Shown: positions 8,697 through 17,686, counted from the stretch's first letter. The stretch: DNA of 64,000 nucleotides from Hormoscilla sp. GUM202 (GCA_005518205.2 RFFC02000004.1:124001-188000), one strand, 5' to 3'. The notes: generated by a model not told the origin, from the sequence alone. Translations and numbers: made by a program.

Positions 8697-9916
8697 ATTA
8701 CCCCTCCCTCAAACCATCCTTCAGCTAACAGATCGCCAAGAGGATGCCGAGGCGCAATTTTTAAGAACTGGGTAATTTCGCTTAGGGGAACTATTCGAGT
8801 GGCTCCTGTTGCTTCATCTCGCTTACAAACAAAAATAGTCGAGTAATGTTCTGGACCCAGCCAATTCAAGAGTTGGGGCGATCGGGTAATAGCGATCGCC
8901 TGGATGGGGAGATGGCCGGACAAATTAGCCAGCAACTCCACTAACAAGCGCATTTTGCTTGGGTGAATGCCAGTTTCGATGTCTTCAAGGGTTAAAATTG
9001 CCGGGTTATCGGGCTGAAAGAAAGCCGCTGTTATAGCAGCAAATCTGAGAGTGCCATCGGCTAAAACGGGAGCCGGATAATGATGACCCCTATCTGCGAT
9101 GGCAAACAAAGGTTCTCCCAGGGCCCCTTCTAAGATACAGATATCGTTCAAGTCATCTGGCATTAACTGCTCCATCCAGGAGCGGAAAGCAGTCTTTTCG
9201 CCTTCGTCAGCGATAATAGTTTTGACCAAAGCCGCAAAATTTTCCCCCCGATCGCCCATTCTTTTGACCGCACGGTGCTGGGAATAATTCCGTAATGTCG
9301 CTGGATCGGGAGCCAGGTGCTGCATATTGCTCAAAGTCCGGATACAATGCTTTAGATAAGTAGCATCGAGTTCCGAACATATGCCGTCTCCCAGGAGCTG
9401 ATGGAGCACCGGTCGAGAGCGGTCAAATTTCCGGCGATCGCCGCCATTGTAGAGAACTTCTAATCCTCCGCTACAAGCTGTAGTATCGAGTATTTCTGCT
9501 GCAAAAACTGGCCGGTTTCCTATCAGCAGCTTCTCCCTCGCCACCCAACCGCGATCGGCGGATATGCTGATATAATATTTTATATCTTCACTGGATTTAT
9601 TTGGGTACTTCAGGGTTGCTGAAAATCTAATTTCTCGGTTTTTTCCATTTAAGGGAGCATCGCCGCGCCGGACAAAGTTAGCTTGACTGCTGCCCCCGCG
9701 AATTGCCTCCCACAGGTCGCTATAGGCAGTTTTGGGTTTGCCATTAAATATTTCATCTATTGTTAATCCGTAACCGATACCCTGCAAGACTCGCAGGCCA
9801 TCAAAAAAGTTAGACTTCCCGCTAGCATTGGTGCCGCTCAAAAAATTGAGGTTCCCCAGAGTTAAGCTAACTTTTTCTAAAGTTTTGAATCCTTCGATCG
9901 CGATCGCAGTTATCAT
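8693..9916 (-). CDS. AAA15/RecF-like ABC-type ATPase
   Basis: 407-aa ATPase of the SMC/RecF/OLD class from the start chosen here, ATG 9916 (MITAIAIEGFKTLEK). It has the P-loop GTNASGKSN close to the N-terminus, a signature-like LADGTLRFAA, and Walker B ILTLEDIETGIHP with its catalytic glutamate. The usual switch histidine of TTHSP is replaced: the sequence reads ITRSPQLL. The longer frame from 10015 begins inside a mobile-element end (MGASHFRTG), so it was not used. The gene is coupled to a downstream TOPRIM gene. Together they resemble an OLD/GajA nuclease split into two proteins, or a PARIS-like pair. A defence role is inference. Confidence 0.8.
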   Translation of the reverse strand: MITAIAIEGFKTLEKVSLTLGNLNFLSGTNASGKSNFFDGLRVLQGIGYGLTIDEIFNGKPKTAYSDLWEAIRGGSSQANFVRRGDAPLNGKNREIRFSATLKYPNKSSEDIKYYISISADRGWVAREKLLIGNRPVFAAEILDTTACSGGLEVLYNGGDRRKFDRSRPVLHQLLGDGICSELDATYLKHCIRTLSNMQHLAPDPATLRNYSQHRAVKRMGDRGENFAALVKTIIADEGEKTAFRSWMEQLMPDDLNDICILEGALGEPLFAIADRGHHYPAPVLADGTLRFAAITAAFFQPDNPAILTLEDIETGIHPSKMRLLVELLANLSGHLPIQAIAITRSPQLLNWLGPEHYSTIFVCKRDEATGATRIVPLSEITQFLKIAPRHPLGDLLAEGWFEGGVI

Positions 9917-9994
9917 AGCACAAGTTTTCCTCTCAATTCGGTTTCCGTATTTCTCAGCATATGCTATAATTTGTCGCCCAAATGCTTCGCCGGT

Positions 9995-10013
9995 GCGAAA
10001 GTGAGATGCACCC
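9995..10013. repeat. Solo end of an ISKra4-like non-autonomous element
   Basis: GCGAAAGTGAGATGCACCC matches the right end of the complete element at 12723-12859 (two changes). No matching left end or target duplication was found, so this is a leftover end. It lies just upstream of the ATPase gene and creates a false longer start. Confidence 0.6.
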
Positions 10014-10157
10014 ATGAGTATTTACTATATTTTACCTCAAGTTGCGATCGGATAATTAATTATTGGAAAATTTTCCTGAAATCGAGAATAATGATGAAGG
10101 ATGAACGATAAATTAATAATTTTCCGTTCATCCACGCTTATCGTCTCCAGAATAATT

Positions 10158-11227
10158 CTAAGCGCTCATCTCTAACATCCGCTGAATCGGTCGCAAAGCG
10201 GCTACCCGAATGTCCTCTGCCATGGTAATCTCGGGAGTGCGATGCTTCATCGCCAAATACAACTTCTCCAAAGTATTCAACCGCATGTGAGGACATTCGT
10301 TACAAGCACAGTTGTTCCTTGGCGGTGCGGGAATAAACTGCTTACCAGGGGTCTGTTTTTCCATCTGGTGAATGATTCCGGGCTCCGTTGCCACAATAAA
10401 TGCTTCGCTAGCACTATAGCATTTCTCGAAATTATGAGGTACAGCATCCAGCGATGAAACCCAGTAAGAGCAAGGCTTTCACTGTACCTCACCTTATTGA
10501 GAAGTGCTATAGATGAAGCGTACTTCAACAGGGCCGTTGTCGATCCGACATAGCTAGCGTGGCGCAGTACGGACGGTTCGCATTCTGGATGGGCAACGAT
10601 CTCCGCTTCTGGATGGGCAATTTGCAACTGAACGATCTTCTTTTCCGAGAAGGTTTCATGCACCATACAGCTTCCTTCCCACAATAGCATCTCTCGTCCC
10701 GTTTGCTCCATCACGTATCTCCCCAAGTTGCGATCGGGGGCAAAAATTATCGGTCTATCTTCGGGAATTTGACTGACTATCTTCACGGCGTTAGAACTGG
10801 TGCAGATAATGTCGCTCATCGCCTTAATCGCCGCAGAGCAGTTGATGTAAGAAACCACAACATGCTGGGGATGAGCGGCTTTGAAAGCAGCAAAGGCATC
10901 TGGCGGACAACTATCCGCCAGAGAACAACCCGCGTTTAAGTCTGGCAATAGCACCAGCAGGTCTGGGTTGAGGATTTTTGCCGTTTCCGCCATAAAGTGG
11001 ACCCCCGCAAACACGATGGTATCGGCGTCGGTGCTGGCAGCTTGCCGGGACAGTCCCAGGGAGTCTCCGATGTAGTCAGCAATGTCCTGAATGTCCGGTT
11101 CTTGGTAGTAGTGGGCCAGAATCACGGCGTTTAACTCCTGTTTCAGGGCGGCGATCGCCTCAAACAGGTCTAGAGGAAAGGCTGGTGTCTGAATAGCGTC
11201 TGGTTGAACGAGTGCCGTTGTAAACAC
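10158..11227 (-). pseudogene. nadA: Quinolinate synthase NadA, interrupted by a 93-bp element
   Basis: NadA condenses iminoaspartate and dihydroxyacetone phosphate to quinolinate in de novo NAD synthesis. The first part (11227 to about 10512) reads a normal NadA including [30 protein letters not shown] and [13 protein letters not shown]. The last part (about 10414 to 10158) carries [18 protein letters not shown] and the cluster ligands in [11 protein letters not shown]. Between them lies a 93-bp inverted-repeat element with a TA duplication; 95 extra bases shift the frame. Removing the element and one TA joins KYASS to [11 protein letters not shown] in frame. Without another copy the cell would need nicotinate or the nicotinamide salvage route. 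Confidence 0.93.
10417..10509. mobile_element. 93-bp MITE inside nadA
   Basis: Terminal inverted repeats of 28 bp (TAGCATTTCTC at the left, TAGCACTTCTC at the right when reversed, both followed by a spacer and TGAGGTACAG). It is flanked by TA at 10415-10416 and 10510-10511. TA duplication points to mobilisation by an IS630/Tc1-mariner type transposase. Its ends differ from those of the two IS630 copies in this window. It has no coding capacity. Confidence 0.85.
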
Positions 11228-11290
11228 AGTTAGCAGTTACCTGGAATATAAAGGAATATTAATTAATAATAGTAGATTTCACCAAAAGCT

Positions 11291-11315
11291 GTAGGGTGGG
11301 GAACACCCACCCTAC
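11291..11315. repeat. 10-bp hairpin GTAGGGTGGG/CCCACCCTAC
   Basis: Perfect 10-bp stem with a 5-nt loop between nadA and the DAHP synthase gene. Similar GGGTGGGC-type palindromes recur in the window (near 24085, 51200, 52970, 57160). No T tract follows, so terminator function is uncertain. Confidence 0.5.
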
Positions 11316-11337
11316 AGCTAGGAAATATTTACAGGTT

Positions 11338-11549
11338 GTAGTAAGGACTTTAGCCCTTACAGGTTCATAGTAAGGACTTTAGCCCTTACAGGTTCGTAGT
11401 AAGGACTTTAGCCCTTAGTAAGGACTTTAGCCCTTACAGGTTCGTAGTAAGGACTAAAGTCCTTACCCTGCGTGGCCCGAAAGCACTAAAGTGCTTACTA
11501 CGAACGGTTTATTACGAACGGTTTATTACGAACGGTTTACTACGAACGG
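11338..11549. repeat. Tandem repeats of the GTAAGGACTTTAG family
   Basis: About five head-to-tail copies of a 29-bp unit starting TAGTAAGGACTTTAGCCCTT (11338-11467), one shortened to 19 bp. Each unit holds an imperfect palindrome. They are followed at 11491-11549 by four copies of a 14-bp unit of the type TTACTACGAACGGT. It abuts the 3' end of the DAHP synthase gene. Related palindromes occur at 27634, 40746, 50246 and 59614. Confidence 0.8.
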
Positions 11550-11553
11550 CGAG

Positions 11554-12618
11554 TTAAACCAGCACAGCAGCGGGTTGGGGTTCGGGCCAGCGTTCTACCG
11601 CTTTGCCAATCACTGCCAATTCTTGCATCAGCCGATCGAACCTTTCTGGTGTCAAGGACTGGGGTCCGTCAGACAAAGCTTTCGCTGGGTTGGGGTGGAC
11701 TTCAATCATCAGAGAGTCCGTACCAGCCGCGATCGCCGCCTTAGCCATTGCCGGTACATACTCAGAACGACCCGTCCCGTGACTGGGGTCGATCATGATC
11801 GGCAGGTGGGTAAGTCGGCGCAGCACTGGTATCGCTGACAAGTCCAGCGTATTCCGAGCATACTGCCGATCGAACGTCCTAATTCCCCGCTCGCAGAGAA
11901 TCACATTCGTGTTACCGGCTGCCAAGATATACTCAGCTGCCATCAACCATTCCTCGATCGTCGCCGACATGCCCCGCTTCAGCAGCACTGGTTTATCCTG
12001 GGCTCCCACCTTCTTCAGCAGGGAGAAATTATGCATATTTCTCGCCCCCACTTGCAGCACGTCTGCCACTTCTCCCACAACAGGGAGATCAGCGGTATCC
12101 ATCACTTCTGTGATTATGCCCAGACCGCTAGCTTCCCGCGCCTTTGCCAGCAGTCCCAAAGCACTCTCCCCGTGACCTTGGAAAGAATAGGGCGAAGTCC
12201 GAGGCTTGTAGGCACCACCGCGCAGGAACTTAGCACCAGCAGCCTTGACGCGCTTAGCCGTCTCGACAATCATCTCCTCATTTTCCACAGAACAGGGTCC
12301 TGCTACCACCACCAGGGGCTCATGTTCCCCAAAGGTAACTGGACCATCAGGGGTCTGCACCACCACCTCAGAAGGATCGCCGTGGCGAAACTCCCGACTC
12401 GCCCGCTTAAAGGGCTGCTCCACCCGTAACACTAACTCGATCCAGGGGCTAATTTCTTGGATATGCTCGATATTCAGCTGAGCTGTCTCGCCCACTAGAC
12501 CGATGACCACCTTATGCTTGCCGACAATTTTCTCTGGAGACAGTCCCCAGGTACTCAGTTCTTCACTCACGCGGCTAATTTCCACATCTGGGGTGCCGCT
12601 CTTCATTACTACAATCAT
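11554..12618 (-). CDS. aroF: 3-deoxy-7-phosphoheptulonate (DAHP) synthase
   Basis: 354-aa type I-beta DAHP synthase, first enzyme of the shikimate pathway, joining phosphoenolpyruvate and erythrose 4-phosphate. The N-terminal 70-90 residues form the ferredoxin-like regulatory domain of this subgroup ([17 protein letters not shown]...). The barrel has [30 protein letters not shown] and [10 protein letters not shown], so phosphoenolpyruvate and metal sites are complete. Length is normal for cyanobacteria. Start ATG 12618. Its 3' end touches a tandem repeat array. A 137-bp mobile element lies about 105 bp upstream of the start. Confidence 0.93.
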   Translation of the reverse strand: MIVVMKSGTPDVEISRVSEELSTWGLSPEKIVGKHKVVIGLVGETAQLNIEHIQEISPWIELVLRVEQPFKRASREFRHGDPSEVVVQTPDGPVTFGEHEPLVVVAGPCSVENEEMIVETAKRVKAAGAKFLRGGAYKPRTSPYSFQGHGESALGLLAKAREASGLGIITEVMDTADLPVVGEVADVLQVGARNMHNFSLLKKVGAQDKPVLLKRGMSATIEEWLMAAEYILAAGNTNVILCERGIRTFDRQYARNTLDLSAIPVLRRLTHLPIMIDPSHGTGRSEYVPAMAKAAIAAGTDSLMIEVHPNPAKALSDGPQSLTPERFDRLMQELAVIGKAVERWPEPQPAAVLV

Positions 12619-12722
12619 GTCCAGTTCCTGCTGTTGTTTCTAGTTCTAAGAGACCACCCAGATACTCAAAGCGCCTATGGGTTTAATCATAATTTCCGAT
12701 TTCCTACTTGGCCTTCACCAGA

Positions 12723-12859
12723 GGGTGTATCTCTATTTTGAATTAAGAAACCTGGTTTTTTGGAAAAGCCAGGTTTCTGGGTTACCGGTGAATATGCCCG
12801 CATCGCGCAGGACACGTAGCCCGGTGCGCACGCGAGCATAGCAAAAGTGAGATGCACCC
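12723..12859. mobile_element. 137-bp ISKra4-ended MITE with 9-bp target duplication
   Basis: Ends GGGTGTATCTC (left) and GAGATGCACCC (right), the same termini as the ISKra4 element at 53001-57147. It is flanked by exact 9-bp repeats TTCACCAGA at 12714-12722 and 12860-12868. Inside is a hairpin (AGAAACCTGG/CCAGGTTTCT, about 12746-12780). No coding capacity. It lies between the 3' end of pam68 and the DAHP synthase gene. Confidence 0.85.
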
Positions 12860-12887
12860 TTCACCAGAGACCACCCCACTGGTGGGA

Positions 12888-15800
12888 TTATTCTTTTTCT
12901 TTGACAGACCGCCATGCAGCGGTCATGCGGGAGAAATTGGTAGTGGTTAAACTAAGCCTGAGAGTCACCTCTCCGACTCGTCTTCAGAACCGGACATGAG
13001 ACTTTCACCTCATCCGGCTCCTCGATCAAGCCATCCTTGTCATGGATACGGCAACTGCCATCACGGGCAGTCTTTCTATCGTGGCAATGCTTGTGCAGTA
13101 GCTGGATTTTGTTCCACCAGTCCTTACCACCTAATGATAGTGGTTTAATGTGGTCAACCTCCCATTTGTCCTCATTCATGAACGTTAGTCCGCATTCTAG
13201 GCATTTTCCTTTTTGCTTCTTAAGTAGCTTGGCTACCCTTTGGTTTAGCTCGGGGTTTTTGCCTAATCTTGTACTCCAATATGCCAGATTACCATCGTAT
13301 GCGCTCGCTTCTCCTTTGACTTTTGTGTGCCTGACTATTTCTACATTGCTGTGTCGTAGCAGCACCATTTCTCCCTCTTTAGTCTTACACCAGAATCGCC
13401 ATTGTCTATCCTGGCCGATCGACCAGTACTTCTTGGCTATCCAATGCTTTGACTTGTTCGGGTGTCTTCTCTTTGCCCAGTTCCACAGGGTCTCCCATAG
13501 GTAGGAGTCCATATCCGAGTAAGTTTCCTTGCTTACTACTGTTCTGAAATAATTTGACCATCCGCGTATTATCGGGTTTAATTTACTTATTAATGCCGCA
13601 AGCGGTGCATTCCTGTGTTCCTTCACTACGCTTGATAGTCTTTCCTTGTGCCTACCTATGGATTCCTTGCTTGGTTTGATTAGGGTTTTGAATCCTAGGG
13701 GTTTTCCATGTCTGTTCTTGCCTGTGTAATACTTTCCTATCTCATACTGTCTCACGTTGAATCCAAGAAAGTTAAATCCCGGATTTTCTCCCTTCAACGT
13801 ATGAGTAATCTGTGTTTTCTCATGTTTTAGCTCCAACCCTATTCCTCTCAACCAATCCGCTATGACCTTTTGCGCCATTTCAACCATCTCTTTGTCCTTA
13901 TGCATTACCACAAAGTCATCAGCATATCTGACTACTGTCAGATTTTGTCGCTTAACAACATTGTTTCCTGCTAAGGATTTTACTTTTTCTTCTAATCCAT
14001 GTAGGGCCACATTTGCCAGCAGAGGCGATATGACCCCACCCTGGGGAGTTCCTTCCGTTGTCTCGAACATTTCCTTCCCATCTATCACACCTGCTTTTAG
14101 CCAGGCGCGTATTTGTCTACGTATGATAGGTAGGGTATTCAATTTTTCCAACAGCGCTTTATGGTCAATTCTATCGAAGCATTTGGCTATGTCGGCATCT
14201 AAGACCCATTTGGCCTTTTGATTGATGCTGCTAAATATTGCTCCGATTGCATCATGGCACCCTCTACCTGGCCTAAAGCCGTAAGAATTGGCCTCAAAGT
14301 ACGCTTCCCATTCCGGTTCTAGCGCACTCTTCACCAGTCCTTGTAGTGCTCTGTCATACATTACGGGTATTCCTAATGGACGCTTTTCTGTCTTTCCTGG
14401 CTTTGGTATCCAGACTCTTCGAGCTGGTTTGGCCTTGTTTCCGACTTTAAGCTCTCTTACCAGTTCCAATCTTTGCTCTGGGGTCAACGTCTTCACGCCA
14501 TCCACACCGGCAGTGTTCTTCCCTTGGTTGTCTTGTGTCACCCGTCTTACCGCCAGACACTTGGCAGACCAGGATTTGCTTAGTAACCTCTGGAGTTTGC
14601 GAACTGTACGCTTATCACCACGTTGTGCCGCTCTGTAAATTCGTTTTTGCAGCTTGAAGACTTTCCTCTCTAGCTTTCGCCAGGGAACTGCCCTCCATTC
14701 ATTCATCGGTTTATTTACCGTGCTCATAACGTTTGTACTGTTACTCACAACTTTACATTTGACTTGATCGTGAGGGCGTCAGCTTCTCCTGTCCATTACA
14801 GACAGGCATTTGCTTCTCCGCTCAATCCTTCCCAGCTATGACCTGCCAGATGTAAGCAGATGTTGCGCCTTTGGTGGCTACTCTATCTATCGACCGGTGA
14901 TAGAGAGTACATAACCGGGTTACTTCGTTCCTACAGACGATTGGTTGTAGTTTTAGATGGGTTCTCTCCGCCGGGTTTATTGTCAGTGCTTGTTGGTCGG
15001 AGAATTACCCGCCAACGACCTGTATCCTTTCCCTTTTTGGGCCAGTGCCTGCACATTTCTGTGCTACAGCCTTATTACACTGGTTGTTGGTGACGACGTT
15101 TGTGAACCTTCGCTTACGCTCATCATGACTACTTGCTCGACGTTAACCAGTTTAGGCTACCAGTCAGAGCGCCTTTCATTCCCGCTTTATGGATTGATGC
15201 CATCTCTACCATAGGGAATGTGCTGTCATTCCTGCACCTGGACGGGTGGACTTGCACCACCATCATCTGTAAGTTGTCAGGGCTAATGGAACCCTGCTAG
15301 TGGTCCCCCACCTTGTTTTACACCGGTGGTTTACACTAAACGAATCACACAATTCTGCCCAACCTAGCAGACTTCCCGGGACTTTTTCCTCCCAAGAGGC
15401 TGAGAGGAAGCCGTAGCTCAATCCCAAGATGCCCAACCCAAAACAACCTATACTGGTCAGAAGCACCGCCACATTGGGCAGCTTGAACTCAGTGTAGACA
15501 TATATGCCATAACTGACTCCAAAAGTCAACATGCCCAATGCGGTCGGTATGCCGCACAATAGAGCCATCCGCCGCACCATCCGCTTGCTGACAGCTTCTG
15601 GGATGGCCCTGGTCGGGGTCGAGCTGAGAGTCTCCTCTCAACCCTCCCATTCGGAACCGGACTTGCGACTTTCACCGCATCCGGCTACTGGTTGGTAAGC
15701 CGATGTCACTGGTAGCCGTTGATTGGATTACTCCTTTCTGGCCTTGTCCCATGAAATTTCTCCCCTTCTGGTGGTCGTAATTGACTAAATTTATGCCTAA

Positions 15801-16688
15801 CCCGGGCGGTTCGTGACGGGAGAACTGCCAAACCCATGAGTGCCACTCTTTATTAACATGAATCCCTATAAAATAGGAATGCGCTAGTTTTTACCTGGTC
15901 AGGGCTTTAGTCCATTATATTTACCTTTCGGATTTCTCCTCCGGCTCTGTATCATGTTTAGGGTTACTTTCTCCCAAGACTTCTTACCATATCCGTCCTA
16001 TGTCAGCATATCCTCGAGCGTTACCTCGGGCATTGGCTTTTTAGGACATCCCCCCCCCTGTGGCTTTCGCTTATCATCTAACTTGTCTCCCTCCCTTCCT
16101 ACCCACCCGGAGACAGCACACAGGAGGTTATTTCGTTCCTTGATACCATTATTGATGCTTTTAGGCCCCTACAATACCCCGGGAGTTCTTTGAGCACGTT
16201 GTTAGCCAGAAGACAAGACTAACACTAACTACCATTTCCCTTTTGGGCCAGCGATACAGCCTTATTGCGCTGGTTCATCTTAACGAGGCTTAAATAGGTT
16301 CGCTTTTCTAGCCATGAGCATCTTTCCTTAGCGGATTTACCGGCGATAGCTGCCAGTTCTCCTACATTTGAGTCCTTGCTTCACACCGCAGTGATGTCAC
16401 TCCGCAGCATTAAGGACCGGTGTCTCTCCCGTACTTGGAGGGGGGGATTTGGACCCCCATGGTACCAAAGTTACTGGCTAATGGGACCAGCCAGGCTTTC
16501 ACTGGTTTTTCAGCTTATACCTGAACGAATCGCACGTCTTCTTTAGATATCGGCGTTTTTTTCGGCTCCTTTTTTACTGTCGATCTTGCTGCTGGGCCTG
16601 CTGCTGGGCGAGTTTTTTGGCGCTTACTCGTGGGTTCAAATGGCAGCCGATCGCGCTCTTTTTCTGATTTTTCCGGAACGGTGGACAT
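12888..16688 (-). CDS. pam68: PAM68-family photosystem II assembly factor in three exons
   Basis: PAM68 is a small membrane protein helping photosystem II assembly in thylakoids. Exon 1 (16688-16536, 51 codons) gives a polar N-terminus with LPFEPTSKRQK and KKTPISKED. Exon 2 (about 15610-15351) gives RAIPEAVSKRMVRRMALLC and both membrane segments up to GSLLGWAE. Exon 3 (12945-12888) gives TTNFSRMTAAWRSVKEKE and the stop TAA. The exon 2/3 junction is exact in frame (GAA TT|C ACT). The rebuilt protein is about 156 aa, the normal length. Group II introns occupy 15611-16535 and 12946-15350. The start lies 5 nt after the rpsO stop. Function depends on splicing, which is inferred and not shown. Confidence 0.87.
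12946..15350 (-). mobile_element. Group II intron with RT/HNH ORF, inserted in pam68
   Basis: 2405-nt intron. The 5' end GTGTGATTCGTTTAG is at 15350. Domain V (GAGCCGGATGAGGTGAAAG pairing with the CTCATGTCCGGTTC side, about 12985-13020) overlaps the end of the ORF. Domain VI ends ...TTAGTTTAAC at 12946, leaving a branch-type A eight nucleotides from the end. Boundaries are confirmed by the restored pam68 frame. A homologous copy lies at 54448-56905. Confidence 0.93.
12952..14748 (-). CDS. ltrA: Group II intron reverse transcriptase/maturase with HNH domain
   Basis: 598-aa intron-encoded protein. The reverse transcriptase domain carries IPKPGKTEKRPLGIPVMYDR, GFRPGRGCHDA, TPQGGVISPLLAN and the catalytic YADD (in VVRYADDFVVM). 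The maturase (X) domain follows (LNPIIRGWSNYFR). The C-terminus has an HNH nuclease: CLECGLTF, then WEVDHIKPLSLGGKDWW and HKHCHD. All active residues are present, so mobility and splicing help for its host pam68 are plausible. The last codons (EEPDEVKVSCPVLKTSRRGD) are encoded by domain V/VI RNA. It is about two-thirds identical by eye to the copy at 55127-56899. Start is 14748 or the next Met at 14727. Confidence 0.96.
   Translation of the reverse strand: MSNSTNVMSTVNKPMNEWRAVPWRKLERKVFKLQKRIYRAAQRGDKRTVRKLQRLLSKSWSAKCLAVRRVTQDNQGKNTAGVDGVKTLTPEQRLELVRELKVGNKAKPARRVWIPKPGKTEKRPLGIPVMYDRALQGLVKSALEPEWEAYFEANSYGFRPGRGCHDAIGAIFSSINQKAKWVLDADIAKCFDRIDHKALLEKLNTLPIIRRQIRAWLKAGVIDGKEMFETTEGTPQGGVISPLLANVALHGLEEKVKSLAGNNVVKRQNLTVVRYADDFVVMHKDKEMVEMAQKVIADWLRGIGLELKHEKTQITHTLKGENPGFNFLGFNVRQYEIGKYYTGKNRHGKPLGFKTLIKPSKESIGRHKERLSSVVKEHRNAPLAALISKLNPIIRGWSNYFRTVVSKETYSDMDSYLWETLWNWAKRRHPNKSKHWIAKKYWSIGQDRQWRFWCKTKEGEMVLLRHSNVEIVRHTKVKGEASAYDGNLAYWSTRLGKNPELNQRVAKLLKKQKGKCLECGLTFMNEDKWEVDHIKPLSLGGKDWWNKIQLLHKHCHDRKTARDGSCRIHDKDGLIEEPDEVKVSCPVLKTSRRGDSQA
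15611..16535 (-). mobile_element. ORF-less group II intron in pam68
   Basis: About 925 nt. The 5' end GTGCGATTCGTTCAGG is at 16535. A good domain V lies at about 15654-15687 (GCCGGATGCGGTGAAAGTC facing GCAAGTCCGGTTC), followed by a domain VI stem and ...CAGCTCGACCCCGACC. No reverse transcriptase is present, so splicing must rely on a protein in trans or on the RNA itself. The 3' end is uncertain by up to 7 nt: ends in canonical AC shift the pam68 frame, while an end in ACC at 15611 keeps it. A decayed relative lies at 33966-36014. Confidence 0.85.
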
Positions 16689-16693
16689 GGGTT

Positions 16694-16963
16694 TTAGCCG
16701 CGAATTTTTAACCGACCGATCAAAGCCTGATAGCGGTTTGCATCCTGCTTTTTAATGTAGCTCAACAGGCGCTTGCGGTTACTAATCATCCGCAACAGTC
16801 CCCGGCGGGAAGAGTGGTCTTTTTTGTTGGCTTGCAGATGTTTACTCAGCTTGTTGATCTTTTCCGTCAATACGGCTACTTGCAGATCTGCCGAACCCGT
16901 GTCCGTTTCATGCAGCTGGTAGTCAGCCATTATTTGGTGTTTCTGTTCTTGCGGTAGACTCAT
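16694..16963 (-). CDS. rpsO: 30S ribosomal protein S15
   Basis: 89-aa S15, which binds 16S rRNA in the platform of the small subunit. Diagnostic stretches are ETDTGSADLQVAVLTEKI, HLQANKKDHSSRRGLL and RKRLLSYIKK. The length is exactly that of the family. It lies between ruvA (72 nt upstream) and pam68 (5 nt downstream), so pam68 is probably translated from the rpsO message. Start ATG 16963. No change in the conserved rRNA-binding residues is seen. Confidence 0.97.
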   Translation of the reverse strand: MSLPQEQKHQIMADYQLHETDTGSADLQVAVLTEKINKLSKHLQANKKDHSSRRGLLRMISNRKRLLSYIKKQDANRYQALIGRLKIRG

Positions 16964-17035
16964 GGATTCTCTTTTGGGCTACTTATCATATTCAGCAACT
17001 TCTTATCTTATCACATGCTTTTGCCTGTTATGGTA

Positions 17036-17686
17036 CTATGTCAACCAGGCGATCGCCTCTTTAATCCAAGTTTCAGCATCCTGACTTTTCTGCAACCGGG
17101 GGTCTTGGCTGAGGGCTTGCAAGGCTTGCCCCACTTCTTCTATAGTATACCCTAAAGCGAGAAGGGTGATTTCCACATCTTCTTGCAGTTCCGGTGCCAG
17201 TGCGGCGCTACCGGGAATGGGTATATCCGCCAGAGTCCGCCACTCTGCCAGCTTATTCCTGAGTTCGAGGGAAATGCGTTCGGCGATTTTGCTACCGACC
17301 CCTGGGGTTTTGGCCAGCTGCTTGACATTGCCAGTGACAATGGCCTGCAATAAATCTGCTAGTCCCAGGGTGTCTAATAGGGCGATCGCCAGTTGGGCCC
17401 CGATCCCACTCACGCTCACTAACTGGCGAAAGAGGTCTCGTTCTGCCCCTGAAGCAAAACCATACAGCACTGGTTGTTCCGATCGCACTTGCAGATGAGT
17501 AAAGATTTGCACCCGTTCGTCCGATTTTTCGGACCGTCCGCGGGCCGATCGCTCTGACAATGAAGCTGCTAGACCCTTGCCGATCTGGACTTCATAACCG
17601 ATCTGGTTAACTTCCAGAATTAGGATAACACGATTTGCGGTTGTTTTCTGGACTTGGGCTACCGTACCACATAAGTAACTAATCAT
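17036..17686 (-). CDS. ruvA: Holliday junction DNA helicase subunit RuvA
   Basis: RuvA binds four-way DNA junctions and loads the RuvB motor in recombination repair. From ATG 17686 (MISYLCGTVAQVQK) it is 216 aa. It shows the OB-fold N-terminus, the two helix-hairpin-helix motifs SVSGIGAQLAIALLD and KTPGVGSKIAERISLELR, and a C-terminal domain III (LLALGYTIEEVGQALQAL) that contacts RuvB. A linker insertion with several Ser/Arg/Glu residues (ERSARGRSEKSDER) extends the OB domain. The start overlaps the stop of the upstream spp remnant as TAATG. Longer in-frame starts inside that remnant are less likely. Confidence 0.95.
   Translation of the reverse strand: MISYLCGTVAQVQKTTANRVILILEVNQIGYEVQIGKGLAASLSERSARGRSEKSDERVQIFTHLQVRSEQPVLYGFASGAERDLFRQLVSVSGIGAQLAIALLDTLGLADLLQAIVTGNVKQLAKTPGVGSKIAERISLELRNKLAEWRTLADIPIPGSAALAPELQEDVEITLLALGYTIEEVGQALQALSQDPRLQKSQDAETWIKEAIAWLT

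Noticed and set aside
2805-9916. A Gabija system made of the UvrD helicase and the ATPase/TOPRIM pair
   Set aside because: Opposite strands, other genes in between, and the helicase is much longer than GajB; synteny does not support it.
15263-15580. 105-aa stand-alone membrane protein
   Set aside because: It is exon 2 of pam68 reading into the intron; the tail CDSFSVNHRCKTRWG is intron RNA.
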